Below are positions 1-11,907 of a stretch of 64,000 nt of DNA, piece by piece. The notes beneath the pieces are model-generated. The model did not search any database. It saw nothing but the letters and a program-made list of their open reading frames with translations, and had not been told where the DNA came from. Source of the stretch: Atherinomorus stipes. Taxonomy: Eukaryota > Chordata > Actinopteri > Atheriniformes > Atherinidae. Position numbers and translations under genes: made by a program. The number at the start of each line of letters is the position of its first letter. The stretch's first letter is position 1. The stretch lies in NCBI GenBank assembly GCA_023101725.1, contig JALJCO010012898.1:40962-104961 (forward strand), read 5' to 3'.

Positions 1-300
1 GGGGGGGGGGGGGGTAATATAGTGGGGGGTGTGGGCCTCTGGGGGGCGCGAGCGGCCGTTGCTGGCGGTCGGCTGCGGCGTTTCTGTTTTGTCTCGCCGC
101 TTTTTTTTTTTTTTTTTTTTCTTTTTGGGGCGGGGTCGCAGGGTGTTTCTGGCGGCGCAGCCTGGGTCGCGGGCGGTGTGTTGGTTTGGGGCGGGTTAGG
201 GTTGGGTTCGGGGGCTGACAGGCTGGGGCGGAGGTCGGGTTTGTTGAACCTGCTTCGTGCAACAGACCCCTGGTGCCCTAGGAAAGATTTTAGGTAGCGC
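1..300. repeat. G-rich low-complexity window edge
   Basis: The window opens with a run of G and continues as G- and T-rich sequence with a T run near 100-120. I see no credible gene. The open frame at 22-297 is a by-product of composition. The stretch may be a real GC-rich repeat or poor-quality contig-end sequence. Confidence 0.5.
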
Positions 301-1052
301 ACCCTTGCATCGCAATACTTGCACTGCTAATGTACATATACTCACAAGAAACTTATTAGCTTTGTCTTGGACATTCTTTTATTTAAATAAAACAATTTGC
401 ACATTCAAAATACCAAAAAAATAATGAAAGAAACAAATACAACAAATTAACTCGCTTGATGCTGCTGCATCAATGCTGGGTTGTGGTGCTAAGGGGAGGC
501 GACAGGAGATTTTGCAATGGAGGGACTGAGAAACCTCAGCAGCGCATCTGAAGACGGAAGAGGAATATGTGACACCAGTCTCATAATAAACACATGGTTT
601 CAAGACAAAAATTTAATTAAATAATATAAATGAAAAAAGAGATACATGCATAATGTAGAGTGTATAATATAAAATGTTATTTTTCTAATTACCAAATTAT
701 ATTAGTAATTCATGTATTAGCAGTGTGCGAAATACCATTTAATATTCGGGGGGCCCCTTTTTCCCGATTGCTCCAAAATACTGATCCTAATTTTTTCTCA
801 GTATGCAGTAGGTCCATAACATTATAGTATTTCATTAAAGCAAACCTAACTGTGCAAATATACCATCTCTCAAATTAAAAAAGCACCATGGCGGATGCTG
901 ACACACAGCCTGTGACAAGCCAAACATCACCACGGCGGGTGTGCTCTCTCCCGGGCGCATGCGAACGCAAACACAGTGGGGCACAAAACAATAATTGTTT
1001 ATCATCACAATTTAGTCACGCAAGGATTTAAAAAAAAAAATAGCCTCTTACC

Positions 1053-2101
1053 TTAAGTCAGAATTGACCAAACATGCCTTGGCTCAACTTCTTGTGGTTG
1101 CCGCCCTGGTTTCCAAGAAGAAGAGAGGCAATATCCTGCTTTAATCCAGCTTCTGACAAATGGAACTGGGTCAAATTTTTCCAGAGGAGGTCCATTGAGG
1201 TCCACAAAGAGGAGCGAGGATACGCTGTCTTCACGCAACCTGTTGCACATCTGGTTGTCCGTATTATTGACTGCAGAAAAGCCTCGTTCGCACTCAGCTG
1301 ACATGGGGTGATACGTGCGACTTGCTGTGTATAATCTTTCAAATATTTTACCCCGTGCAGTGCCATGTAGTTTCCAGTCTCAAAACTGTTCCACGGCCTC
1401 CCTGGTTGGTTCTCCAAGCGCTTTTGCAAGGCTGTGTACTTCTGTTTCGCCATGCAAAATTAGGTTCTTCTGCTCTCCAGGCCAAAGGGCTTGCCAAGAG
1501 CATTGAGCTTCAGGACCAAATCTGATTCCAGTAACCGCTTAGTAAGGGAGGCTATCACTGATCCATAAAAGCAAGACCTGTTTATTTTTGCCCTGCCTTC
1601 ACTCAGCTGCACGCCCTTAAAAATCCCAGATGAGACAGACTGTTTGGCCTTTTTGGTAGATTTCCCCCCACCAGTCATCTTCATCGCTGTCAAAACACTG
1701 GTAGTTTGTTGGATGGCGAGACTTGAATCCACGAGTGACATTTCTCTTTTCTACAACTTGAGAGACGGGCTCTGGAGTTCACGCAGAATGTCTTTCATCA
1801 CAGCCAAATCTTCCACAAATCCCAAGTTTGTAAGGTGTTTCAGAAGTCCCTTATATTTTTGCCTCTCAAGATCATTCCGTGATGTGTCCTCACTGGCTGT
1901 TTTGAAGTGGAGTGCTAGAGCAGGGAAATCTTGCCATACTGCTTTCACTGTTTTAAAGCTGCTGGCCTCCCATCTGATTGTGAAGATTTGACCTATTTTC
2001 AGTATTTCCATGTCAAGCTCAGCCGCTGCTTCTCTCAGCAATCTGGCGTTCCTGGTTGACTGATTGTAGAGTGAGTATAACTTTGAAATGAAAAAAATCA
2101 A
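1053..2101 (-). pseudogene. hAT transposase C-terminal fragments with dimerisation domain
   Basis: Three minus-strand open pieces (1751-2101, 1460-1741 and 1053-1453 in changing frames) line up as one degraded protein. The last carries the motif SAECERGFSAVNN, typical of the hAT C-terminal dimerisation region in ZNF862/KIAA1586-type proteins, followed by a leucine-rich segment. The 1751-2101 piece has the FISKLYSLY...ILKIGQIFTIRW block that precedes it in this family. Frame changes between the pieces show decay. I did not find an intact RNase-H-like catalytic core. Confidence 0.75.
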
Positions 2102-2107
2102 ACTGAT

Positions 2108-2870
2108 TAGTGCCAGCCACTACTTTAACAGTGTGTTCAGACCAAGCGCGAGATGGGCGGGAAGGGGGGGAGGATAACATGAAAAGAAAATGGACGAGGG
2201 GCGAGAGGGGGGGGGGCGTCTTTCCGGGGCGTGTCGCGCGCCGGGGGGGGGGGGGGGCAGGGGGTAGAGCGGGAGAGTTGAGAAGTTCAGGGTTTGCGGG
2301 GTAAGGGGGGAGAGGCGGGGGAGGGGAAAAATGAAAATTGGGGCCTTGACGGGGGGGGGTGGAGAAACAGGGAGGAGGAAGGAAAAAAGAAAAATTTTTT
2401 TAGAAAGGGGGGGAAAAGGAAAAAAAAGAGAGGGCACTCTCCTCTCACAAGAAGAGGAAAAGAGAGATGAGTGAGGGGCAGTGTGAAAGGTTGGGGGTGG
2501 GATGAGGAGGGGGTGGGAGGGAGGGGGGGGAGAAGGAAGATGCGGCGCGGGAGGAGGGGGGGAGGGAGGGGGGAGAGGGGGGGAAGAGGCGGAAAAAGGG
2601 CAGGGGGGGGGTCATGAGGAAGGGAGGAGAAAGGAGACTGAAGAAATGAGAAAATTGAAAAGGAAGAAGGGGAGAGATGACGAACGGTGGAGATTATTAC
2701 GGAATTCGCGGCTCTCTACTGCCGAGGGGGGAAGGAGAAGGAAGAGGAGGGAAGGGAAGGGGGGAGAGGGGGGGGGGGCGGCAGGGGCGGCTGGCAGGTG
2801 GGAGGGGAAGAGGAGGGAGAGAAAAGGGGGAAGCGGGGGAGGGGGGAACCGGGGGGCCGAACCACCTAAG
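2108..2870. repeat. Purine-rich (G/GGA) low-complexity block inside the hAT coding region
   Basis: The plus strand is almost wholly G and A, with many G runs, and is bounded on both sides by hAT coding sequence (HRLELAVKDTL to the right, FISKLYSLY to the left, minus strand) that should be nearly continuous. It is therefore an insertion relative to the transposon, or corrupted sequence. The left edge has TTAA followed by cagtgtgttcagaccaagcg, which looks like a MITE end, but I found no matching right end. Open frames in it are compositional. Confidence 0.6.
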
Positions 2871-3423
2871 AGTATCTTTGACAGCCAGTTCTAATCTATG
2901 TGGCAGACAGTGAACAGACTGCACATTCGGAAACTTTTCTTTGAGTCTAACAAGAAGTCCTTTGTTGTTTTTACAGTGAGCACCGCGGCTCCATCAGTGG
3001 CAATGCTTATCAGGTGCGTTTTCAAAAAGCCATTATCCATGCAGACTTGCCATCATCGAGTTACAAATGGATTCAGCATCGACCCCATCAGCAAGTTCCG
3101 CTAGATCCAGGAAAACGTCGACATCCCCCTTGCCACTGACATCACATCTACGTAAATTTTAAGATACGGACGGCCATGAATGGTGCTTTCATCTACTGTG
3201 ATTGACAGCTGTGAATCAAGTTTTCTCACATTGGAGATGAATGTGTGACGCATTTCTTTGGCAATGTGACTGATTATATCTGCACATGTGTGGTCAGATT
3301 TGTGAATGTTGCCAATTTAGGCTCCATTAAGTTCCTGAATTGTCATGAGTGGACTGAGCTTTTTGTACGAAAGCCTTTCCTATGCCACGGTGTACGCCGT
3401 TCTAAATGAAACAGTGGTTTTCT

Positions 3424-3927
3424 TCAATGAATAGTGTTGGGAAGAATGTCTTTCTCTGTTATTTGGGCTATTTCCACTGACCTTGTGTAGGCCTGGCTGT
3501 CCCTGTGTTTGTATATCTTCTTTTGTAGCCTCTTTGCATCAGAGCTAGTAACATCACCATTGATCCGTTCTTCTGCCAGGTGTAAACCTAGTCCCTTTTT
3601 TGAGATTAGTAACGATTTTGCTTTTCTGCACACTGAACACCCCAATTTCCCTGCCTTTACGTCAAGCCAAGGGTTGCGGCATTTCCATTCATCCACCTGC
3701 TTTGTTGCCCAACCTGGGGGCAAGTCACTTGTGCTAGGAGCAGCAGCTAACGGTACCGCAGCAGCTCCACCTTCAGAGCACTCAGCCTCAACTTCACCTT
3801 GGTCTTTTGTAGAGTCACTGGGTAGGGGAAAACCCTCTGATCCGGCGGCGAGTGGGCCCACTGTGCTACCTGCATCAACATCTTCACCTCTGAGTGCCAC
3901 CCTTTTGAATGTGAACCTAAAGTGCAC
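3424..3927 (-). pseudogene. hAT transposase N-terminal fragment with zinc-finger-like motif
   Basis: This open stretch of 167 codons is the start of the protein of the surrounding hAT element. The first half is acidic and Ala/Pro rich. The second half holds a W-x-C-x-N-x-W-L region followed by C-x2-C (residues about 97-100) and later His residues, resembling the TTF/BED-like finger of KIAA1586- and ZMYM-type hAT-derived proteins. Downstream the frame meets stops and indels. I infer a nuclear DNA-binding role for the intact family; this copy cannot make the full protein. Confidence 0.7.
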
Positions 3928-4987
3928 GAGTGATGCTTTCTGGTTTAACTTTCGCTTGCTAGCAGTTTTTAAGTATAACTTCTCAACATAACGTCTTTCT
4001 TCCGTTTGGCACCCACAGCTTATTTCCGCTTGGCAAAAATATTTCTGAATAAAGTTTTTAAATTCTGAATACTGTACATGGTGAGCTTACAAAGATTTAG
4101 ACAAGTAATATTTGAATTTATTTATTTACTTATGCCTAAATTTCAGACCCCTTCAAAGCTTTCAGGGGGGCTAATGGGTCAATCGGGGGGGGGGTCCGAC
4201 CCCCCTGTATTTCGCACATTGTATATTAGTACTAATTTCAATTTTTGAAATCATCATTACGTTGAAATGCTAATTAGTGGAATGCAAGGAATCGGTTAAC
4301 TGCAGTATAATGTACTATTGTATGTGGGACGAAAAGTTATGCTGTATTATAAATGTGCACTTTAATACTGATGCAGAGTTTAACATGATAAACACATTTT
4401 AGACAATATGAGCTGTAACACAGCTAACAGCTAACAGCCTTATAACTGGAAAATGAATAGTATTTGGTTTGACTGTTACAAGCTGGGAAAACGTGAGATA
4501 ACCATGTCAATGCAATAAACAAAACACCTGCTGAACAGATCTCATATTTACACTTTTGCCCAAGAGAAGTAAGAGGGTGTACTTAAATGACTATTTTCCT
4601 GAACAACTGGGCCCTTCCATAACATTAACTGATGTTAAAACTAACAGATAGCACTGGATATTTATTGATTAGCAAACCATGTTATGCTAATGGCTAATGC
4701 CATTATCGATCATCGTTCTGCAGAAGAACTTCTGCAACAGCAAAATAATATTAACATCATCTTTACTGTGACATTACCTCTGCCTTTGTCACGTTTTTCC
4801 TCCTCTTCATTTTTTCCTCCCCTGGGTACCAGACAGTTTGATACGCTTTGATATGTTGACTTTGTTGATGCAACAAAAGATGAAAATCGACTGGCAGGTA
4901 AAAGAGATCTGATTGGTGGTGGAAGTGGTGGGGCGGAGACTTGGGCTTATGAGGAAAGTCCTATTCAGTAGGCTTTGGAGTTAAAAT

Positions 4988-5053
4988 GGGCTTATTCTTT
5001 CCTTAAGGTATAATAATACGGTATTACTGTTTTTTTAAGAAAAGAATAAGCCC
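4988..5053. repeat. Inverted repeat able to form a hairpin
   Basis: Arms of 19 nt (4988-5006 and 5035-5053, gggcttattcttt...) pair with one mismatch around a 28-nt loop that itself contains a near palindrome (aatacggtatt). No gene lies nearby. It could be a tiny foldback element; its function is unknown. Confidence 0.7.
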
Positions 5054-5591
5054 ACATTTAAAACTAGTTGGCATTATACTGTAGCTGTTGCTGTGATTGG
5101 CCCAAGGGCTGAACAATTTATCGTTTTCAGATCAAAATTGCGATTTCAGACAATGCGATCACGTGATCACCAAAGCTGCAGTCTTTCCAGCGCTCCTGAC
5201 TGACCCAGGATCTGCTCTGTCAATTATTGTACACAGACGCCACGTTTCTGTACCAGCCAACTAAGATCACCAATCAGAAGCGGAATGTCACTCATGGACA
5301 GGTCAGCTTACCAATCAGCATCAGTGCTGGGATGTGGCATCTTGTGCTGTATAATCTTTACACCAGAAAACAGCTTCAGCAGAGCCTCATCCAGTTTATA
5401 ACTTTCGGTTCCATTGTTGGAGAGAGGCTGCAGACCTCTGCTGCAGGTGCCTCTTGCTATTTGTTGATCCACTCCGTGCAATGAGGGACTTTAATATTCA
5501 GGAAAATATAATCCTGAACTGTCTGCACCATCAGATTTCATGACTCAGCAGTTAAGTCGCCACAGCGATCAACCGATAAGACAGTCTAGTG

Positions 5592-5815
5592 CAGGGGTGC
5601 CCAAGTCCGGTCATCAAGAGCTACTATCCTGCAATTTTTAGAACATACCCTCCCCAACACACCTGAATCAAATGGCTAATTCCTTCATGTGCATGTCATT
5701 CAGCTCTGCAGAGGCCTGATAACGAGCCATTCATTTGATTCAGGTGTGTTGGAGAAGGGATGCAACCAAAATGTGCAGGATAGTAGCTCTGGAGGACTGG
5801 ACTTGGGCACCCCTG
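5592..5815. mobile_element. hAT MITE, 224 bp
   Basis: The element begins CAGGGGTGCCCAAGTCC and ends with its inverted counterpart (GGACTTGGGCACCCCTG, one base different). It is flanked by a perfect 8-bp duplication, gtctagtg (5584-5591 and 5816-5823). There is no coding capacity. The 8-bp duplication and CAG start place it with hAT elements. Confidence 0.93.
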
Positions 5816-8598
5816 GTCTAGTGAAAAATGCTGTCTGATCTGTAAAATCAGATCAAATCATTTTAATGGGATTTTAATTTCCTTCTTTTTTCTTTTTTTT
5901 TTTTTTTTGCAACCAATTAGAAGGTTTGCAGATTTGTTGAGGTTGTGGAGCCCACTGGTATACATTTCCATCAGATTCAACATTTAATAAAATATGTATG
6001 ATGCTAATCTCAGAGGGCTCAAGCTCAATGGAAAAATTCTTCTTGACGATAAAAAAAAGTGGATCTGTTAAATCTTGCACTGCCTATAGCTTGTTTTCTT
6101 TCAATCGTTTTTGTTTCCTCTTTGTTATTTATTCGAATAAAAAATAGGAAACATCTTTGACAGTTATAGCAATCTTCATTGCGTCATCAAGAAATTGCAA
6201 CACCATAATTTCACACCCACATGATAAGGTGCAGCTTTTTCACATTTCACAATAAAACTGTAAAATATTTTTAAAAACAACTGTTTCTCTATCAAAGCTG
6301 CATTACCTTGCAACAATGGCACGAGCAGCATCAGAAATCGTTTTTACTTCGGCAAATAAGTTATTTCAAGTAGTATAGATTATAGTGTTAAAATATTTTT
6401 AAAAACAAGCACATGTCTATTAAAAAGTGGATTTCCTTGCAACAGCGGGACAAGCAGTATCAGAAATAGTTTTGACATTGGCACAAATAAGTTATTTCAA
6501 GTATTTGTTTTTTGCATTTTCTAATGTTCAAAAGATGTCAGTTCACATCATGAAGCACTGAAGACATGGGGCAAGGCTTTTCTCCTTGGAGGGGGCTTTG
6601 TTTCAGGGGTTAGCAGAACCTTTTTTTTTCTTTTTGTTTTGTTTGTTTATGGCCCACCCTATACACTTTTGAGAAAAAAAAAAAGCATCCATACGCTGAT
6701 TAACCAGGACAGGTCAAGCAGCTATCTGGAAAACCAGGAAGAACCAAGTGAGGGGTGTGGGGACTGGGGAAGTGGTGTTGATGCTCACTGGGATGATGGC
6801 AGCTCTGCTCAGATTGGAGTTCGAGTTTTAAGCCCAATCCCAAACCACCCCCTATACACTACCCCTTCACTATCAACTTTCACTCCCAATGAAGTCACAT
6901 TTGCAGTAGAAGGCGCATTGATTGAAGGTAGAAGGTAAAAATGAGAATGGGACGGCCTCTTCCCTCCACTGGAAACAGAAAGCAGTCATTGCCATGACAA
7001 CACAAAGACCCCTGAGTCAAATATATCTGTGTGGGAATAATAACTCACATTCACAAATACTGTAGAAAATATGGAGGTGGTATCCGGTCACTTCTGAATA
7101 GGAGAAAGTTAAGCCAGTTGGGTGTGTCCCACTGTCACCATCTTGCCGTGTCATGTGTGTCGTCACTCCTGGAAAATACTAAAATGGGCAAGCGCGGCCT
7201 CTGGGAAAATGATTGACAGCCAATATACTCTGGGCTGAGTGCAAACCGAGCGAACTCGAAACTAACAGGAAATAATGAAGATTAGCCTCCTGAGCGCTGG
7301 GATAAAGGTAAGACATGTTTGGACTTGCTGTTAGCTGGCTAAAAACCACCATTTTGCTTCTCTGCTGCAGACTGAGACCTTACCGAGAGCAAACAAGGAG
7401 CTAACTATTTATTTAAAATGGGCCATACTGACTGACGACTGAAGCATTTGTGGACATATGGGGGTTAGATGGGGTGCTGTGTTCGGTCAGTGCTGCATTT
7501 CTTAGAGATGTTTCTGATTGTCTGTTAACAGTTTCCAACTGGTTTGGGTTTGTGTATTTTCTTTTTATAAAATTTTTGTTTGTTCCATTTGTGGTAGTTG
7601 GTTTAATAAAGGTATTATAAAACAAAAATAATAAACAATTTGAACACTGAGTAGCCACAAGCAACTGCAAAATGTGATCCTCTGTTTAGATGTCCATGAG
7701 AGCTCACATCTCATCATTACTCAATGATTAATGCTGATTTTTTCCCCATCTGTCACACCTGCAAATTGGGTGCAAAACAAAAATAAAGCGCTTTGCTTGT
7801 GTGGCTAAGAATCTTCATCGGGATGTCAAAAGCACATTTCGCAGGGCAATAGAGATCTTTTTCTGAGAGAAGGAAGCCAAATGACGAAGAGAAAGATTAA
7901 GTAAAGTTAAACAACACATTTCTATCTATTCAGACAGACTTAGACGAAGACAAATAGGATTAAGATCCAAAACAAGCCCATCAGCAGCCAGCCACAAGAC
8001 CAACTTGTCAGGGTTTGGGGGAAATGTAGATGTGACAAAAGCAGTGAAAGTGAACTGTCACTCACCCAAAATCCCATTATGTAAGATACAGCCAGGGTCC
8101 ACACAGATGGCAATAAGTCATGAGTAGGATATTCAATCTTCTTATGAACTTTTCACCAGGGCACCCCACCACCACCACTATACAGAAATAGACAAAACTT
8201 GGACAGAACTAGAGGATTTGGTTGGAAAACTGTTGGAATCTTCATAAATTAGGAGGAAAGCTTGTTTTTTATTCGTAGATATATGTGCACAGCTAAAAGA
8301 GACGGCACAGGAGGAAAAACAACTTAGTTGATGAGATAATACCATATTGGGATTTTTTTAAAATCATGAGTAATGAGTAATCTTTTTAAATTAACACGTC
8401 AATTTCACAGATGAATCTCCCTGCATTAGCACATTTATTTTGACAGCCCAAATAAAAAAAAAAATCCCAATTTATTTAGCTTATGTATCAATATATTTTT
8501 AAACTGATCTGGGCCCCCTGAAATTAAGAATACCAAGTTTGGCAAAGATTACTCTAGAGAATCTAAGTCTTTATATCAGTCAGTGTCATGGCCCAGGA
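5816..8598. other. Intergenic sequence, no gene recognised
   Basis: Apart from the short MITE noted at 6830-6957, I see AT-rich non-coding sequence with T runs (5882-5908) and a pair of locally repeated phrases around 6250-6510 (ttttaaaaacaa ... ttgcaaca ... aagttatttcaagta appears twice), which is a diverged tandem duplication. No splice-bounded exon was recognised. Confidence 0.5.
6830..6957. mobile_element. Short MITE with CCCAATCCCAA end
   Basis: The left end GCCCAATCCCAA and the right end ending ...TGGGACGGCC are partly inverted. The left end resembles that of the larger element at 29139-29894 (GGCCCAATCCCAATTC). The boundaries are approximate and no target duplication was settled. Confidence 0.4.
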
Positions 8599-8953
8599 CA
8601 GGGGCGTCTCCAGCCTTTACTTTAATTACAGACTTTAATATGACTGCTGCTCTCCTCTGCACATGCGCACACGGAGCTGACGAACTTACTTTAGCTTCGT
8701 CTGACATCAAAGAGGGGGGGCCTAATAGGACCTCGGACTTCACACACACGCTCACTCACACACCACACCAACGGGAGCTAGGTTGGACCTTCGCACATTA
8801 ATGGTGCGTTTAAGTACTGGTAGAAAGCTGGGTCATCTGGATTTTCATTGGATTTTTTTCAGGAAAAGGTGGTTAAACAGTAAATTCATACCCGGGGCTA
8901 GACTCAAAACATCGGGGCTGAAGCCCCGGGAAAACTGGCTGGCGACACCACTG
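8599..8953. mobile_element. hAT MITE, 355 bp
   Basis: The left end CAGGGGCGTCTCCAGCC matches the inverted right end CAGTGGTGTCGCCAGCC. A perfect 8-bp duplication, gcccagga, lies at 8591-8598 and 8954-8961. The element has no protein-coding capacity. Confidence 0.92.
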
Positions 8954-10139
8954 GCCCAGGAAATGTTCATGGTCCCTAAAACTCTCCATCCTGACCCTCA
9001 TTTTGCCATAATATTCTAGCAGTGCCAGCGCATCCATTGTGAAGCAATACGTACGAGTGTCACTGCAGTATTTATGTTTACTCAGTAATTACACTTTTTG
9101 CTACACCTTATTACACTTAATGTACCAATAAGTGCCATCGCTTCATAATTTGAAGATGTATGTGTGAACATACAGTGCTGTGACTTTAAATGAGTGTGTA
9201 TGGGTTTTATGGCTCAAGCAGGAACACACTTGGGTTTACGAGGGTCTACACTCTCATATGATGGTTAAATGCATGAACATGACTTATGTTCATCTCACCA
9301 GCAGCGAACGGTTTGGAGACACGTCCCCCGTCTCCAAAATGTTTGTGCGCGAGGTTAAGAATTTCCATACAGGTGTGCACATTCTCCTGACAGTTTTGTT
9401 TTTCTAAATCAGGAACTTTGAGTGGAAAATCACTTATAACTCTTCCAGGCCCTGTTTTGTGCTTTATAAATGAGGCCCCTGGCTTGTTCTGAACCAACCA
9501 GATTCTTCGGATCATCAGGGAAAGATTACCTCCAGTTTCCAGCGTCAGAACAAACATGGAGAGGCAGCGTTCAGTTTTTGTGCACTTCAAGTGGAACAAA
9601 CTCCCAGGAAACTGCAGGTCTGATAACACTGTCAGCAGGTTTAAATAAAAGCTTTTTTATTTGCTGCCTTTTATCAACACGTGTTGTTTTAATCTATTTC
9701 TTGCATTTTATCTTATTCATTTCTAGATTTTTCTGTATTATTTAAAAATTCTTTTTAAGTGTTTTCTTCTGCACTCCACTGTAATGCATGTAGTTCATTG
9801 ACTGCCGAAAGTGTCAAAAGACATGTTTTGCTGGTTTCAACAGGAGGGCTGCTGGACACTGGCGCAGCTTGCTGCTGAAAATTAAACTTTAATAGAGTGT
9901 AGAATAGTGATGTGTCTGATGAACTGAGATGTCAAGGCATGCATTACGAAAGGGGGGGGGGGGGTTCCTTATGAGGCTTCATAGCAGAGTTTGTGTTGGT
10001 TACATTGGAATCATGTGACCAACACAAAACAAGGCAACAGTTTGTGCAGACGTTTGAGTATCCCGTCCACATAAAAACAATCTGAGCTGAAAATACAAAC
10101 ATAGACAGATCCTCTCACATATTGGCACAAAAATCAATG

Positions 10140-10320
10140 GTATCATGCACACTAAAAACTCTTAACTAACCCATTATGGTTATTTTTGACCCACTGCTGG
10201 GTGATTGGCCCAACTTTCGGGTTGAATATTTGACCCAAAAGTTGGGTTGTATTGACTACAGTGTTGGGTTATTCTAACCAGAAGTTGGCCTTAAAACAGC
10301 CCATCTTCCGTGATGTATCA
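10140..10320. repeat. Clustered AACCC/GGGTT inverted motifs
   Basis: Several alternating aacccaa / ttgggtt words (for example cccaactttcgggttg and ccaaaagttgggttg) occur within about 150 bp. This is typical of a small palindromic fish MITE; the ends were not resolved. Confidence 0.45.
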
Positions 10321-10462
10321 TTAAGTCAAATGTTTAAAAAGTCACGATTAATGCACATAAGCATGTGTTGGATACTGTGCATGTGTTTCCTGGTCATACG
10401 CACAACCAAGGTTGTTTGAGTGCAAAGTTGTTTGGCCTGCTGTGGACCAATTTAGACACTTG

Positions 10463-11900
10463 GGGCCTGATTTACAAAAGAATCCAAATTACGAGTCTAA
10501 TGTCTTTGCCTCGCAAAAAAAATAGCGTGCGCTGTCATTTTAGCGTTTGCGGGTGATCTACAAAGATTACACGCGCAATCTGTAACAGGCGCAAACAGCA
10601 GGATTTAAATGAGGATTTAGCGTGCGCTCTCCCTGCGCCACGGAAAGTTCAGAAGAGCATGTGGTAAACGCAAAATGAAATTAATCCTGATAGAGAGATG
10701 TTAGTTTCAGAGATATAATGAGGCAAATAAAAAACAGAATATAAGATAAATATGAAGAGTTCATTTGCAAAAATAGACAAACGCCATTTAGAAAAAACGG
10801 AGATAACTGATTTTGCACATAAACTCTTCATTTACTTTTTTAATATTTTCAGCAAATCAAGCTCACATGAAGTAGGCTAGAGAGTTTTAATGATGTAAAA
10901 TGGAGATAGGACGTTTGTACCCGACAACAACAAAAGCAGTTAACTCCGTTTTTCCACAGTGATGTTTGTCTGTTTCTGCAAATGAACTCTTCATATAATA
11001 ACTATAAATAAAAACGATGCAGCAGGTTTTCCTGTGGATCGTAAGAAGAGGCCAGTTTAAGGACATGGATAAGGACACGCTGGTAAAGATGATCTGATTT
11101 TACGCACAGACTGCGCGCTCTTTGGCACAATGCCAGCCGCGGGACCTGTGTAATTGCCCCCCACCCCATGCAAAACTAAAGTAGTATCAATAGTTTGTGC
11201 GTTACTGGTTATTTTCACTGAGTTTTCTGTGGGGTGGGGGCCAACTTCACGCAGGACAGCAACCTCAGAACAGCAGCAGCAGTTGCTGCAATGAGGAGGA
11301 GCAGGAGATGATTTTAATTTAAAAATATGGCATTGGCAAAAGTAAAAGAAAATAAAAAGACATAATTAATATCAGCTTTAACTACCATGATGCTGCAGCT
11401 GCAGATGTTCTGGTTCATGTCTAAAATTAACCCGTGTTTAACAGTGATGTTGATTGTTATTTAATTAAATATTGAAAACTTGACGTGTCGCCTGAACACA
11501 TCATGAGAAATGATTCTGACCCGATGTCTGCAGTCCTGTGTGCAGCATTCTTTCAGCCATCAGTGCGTAAAGCTGCCAGTTATACCTGCTTTTCAGACGT
11601 GCTAAATTACACGCAAATTTTTGCCCCCGCTTTCCTTTGAACAGTTGATAGATCACATTGCGCGTATTAAACTGAGGTTTTGCATAGTCTCCTCCCAATA
11701 TTTTGCGCTTTCTGGCAGAAACGCCCAGTTTGCATATTCATCTGCAGCAGATGCGCAAAATGGACAGCGGCGCTATTTTGCCCCTTAATGGCGCAAACCT
11801 CCTTTTGCCCTGCTTTGTAAATCAGCTCTGGCGGATTATTGCGTGCGTAATGAAGATAGCGCCTGTTTTAACAAGCGCAAACCTTTCGTAAATCGGGCCC
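10463..11900. mobile_element. Harbinger-like non-autonomous element, 1.44 kb
   Basis: The left end GGGCCTGATTTACAAAAG and the inverted right end GGGCCCGATTTACGAAAG form terminal repeats. A 3-bp duplication, ttg, lies at 10460-10462 and 11901-11903. GGGCC-type ends and a 3-bp duplication fit PIF/Harbinger. Subterminal motifs rich in gcgcaaa/tttgcgc recur inside. No transposase was recognised. The right end lies only 7 bp from the start of copy A. Confidence 0.8.
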
Positions 11901-11907
11901 TTGATGT

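Larger units (their letters stand above)
721..4221 (-). mobile_element. hAT-superfamily DNA transposon, KIAA1586/ZNF862-like, decayed
   Basis: The ends are near-perfect inverted repeats: CAGTGTGCGAAATAC at 721 and the complement of CAATGTGCGAAATAC ending at 4221. They are flanked by 8-bp direct repeats, tgtattag (713-720) and tatattag (4222-4229), matching at 7 of 8. An 8-bp duplication and a CAGTG-type end are hallmarks of hAT elements. The minus strand carries remnants of one protein: an N-terminal zinc-finger-like part (3424-3927), a middle part (about 2870-2925) and a C-terminal part with the hAT dimerisation region (1053-2101). Frames are broken many times and a purine-rich block of about 760 bp splits the coding region, so the copy is dead. 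Confidence 0.9.

Noticed and set aside
190..215. gggttagggttgggtt, resembling telomeric TTAGGG repeats
   Set aside because: Only one or two imperfect units in a generally G-rich stretch; not a telomere array.
2502..2894. 130-codon glycine/arginine-rich frame and its overlaps
   Set aside because: Pure consequence of the GGA-rich composition; it also ends abruptly at the transposase remnant.
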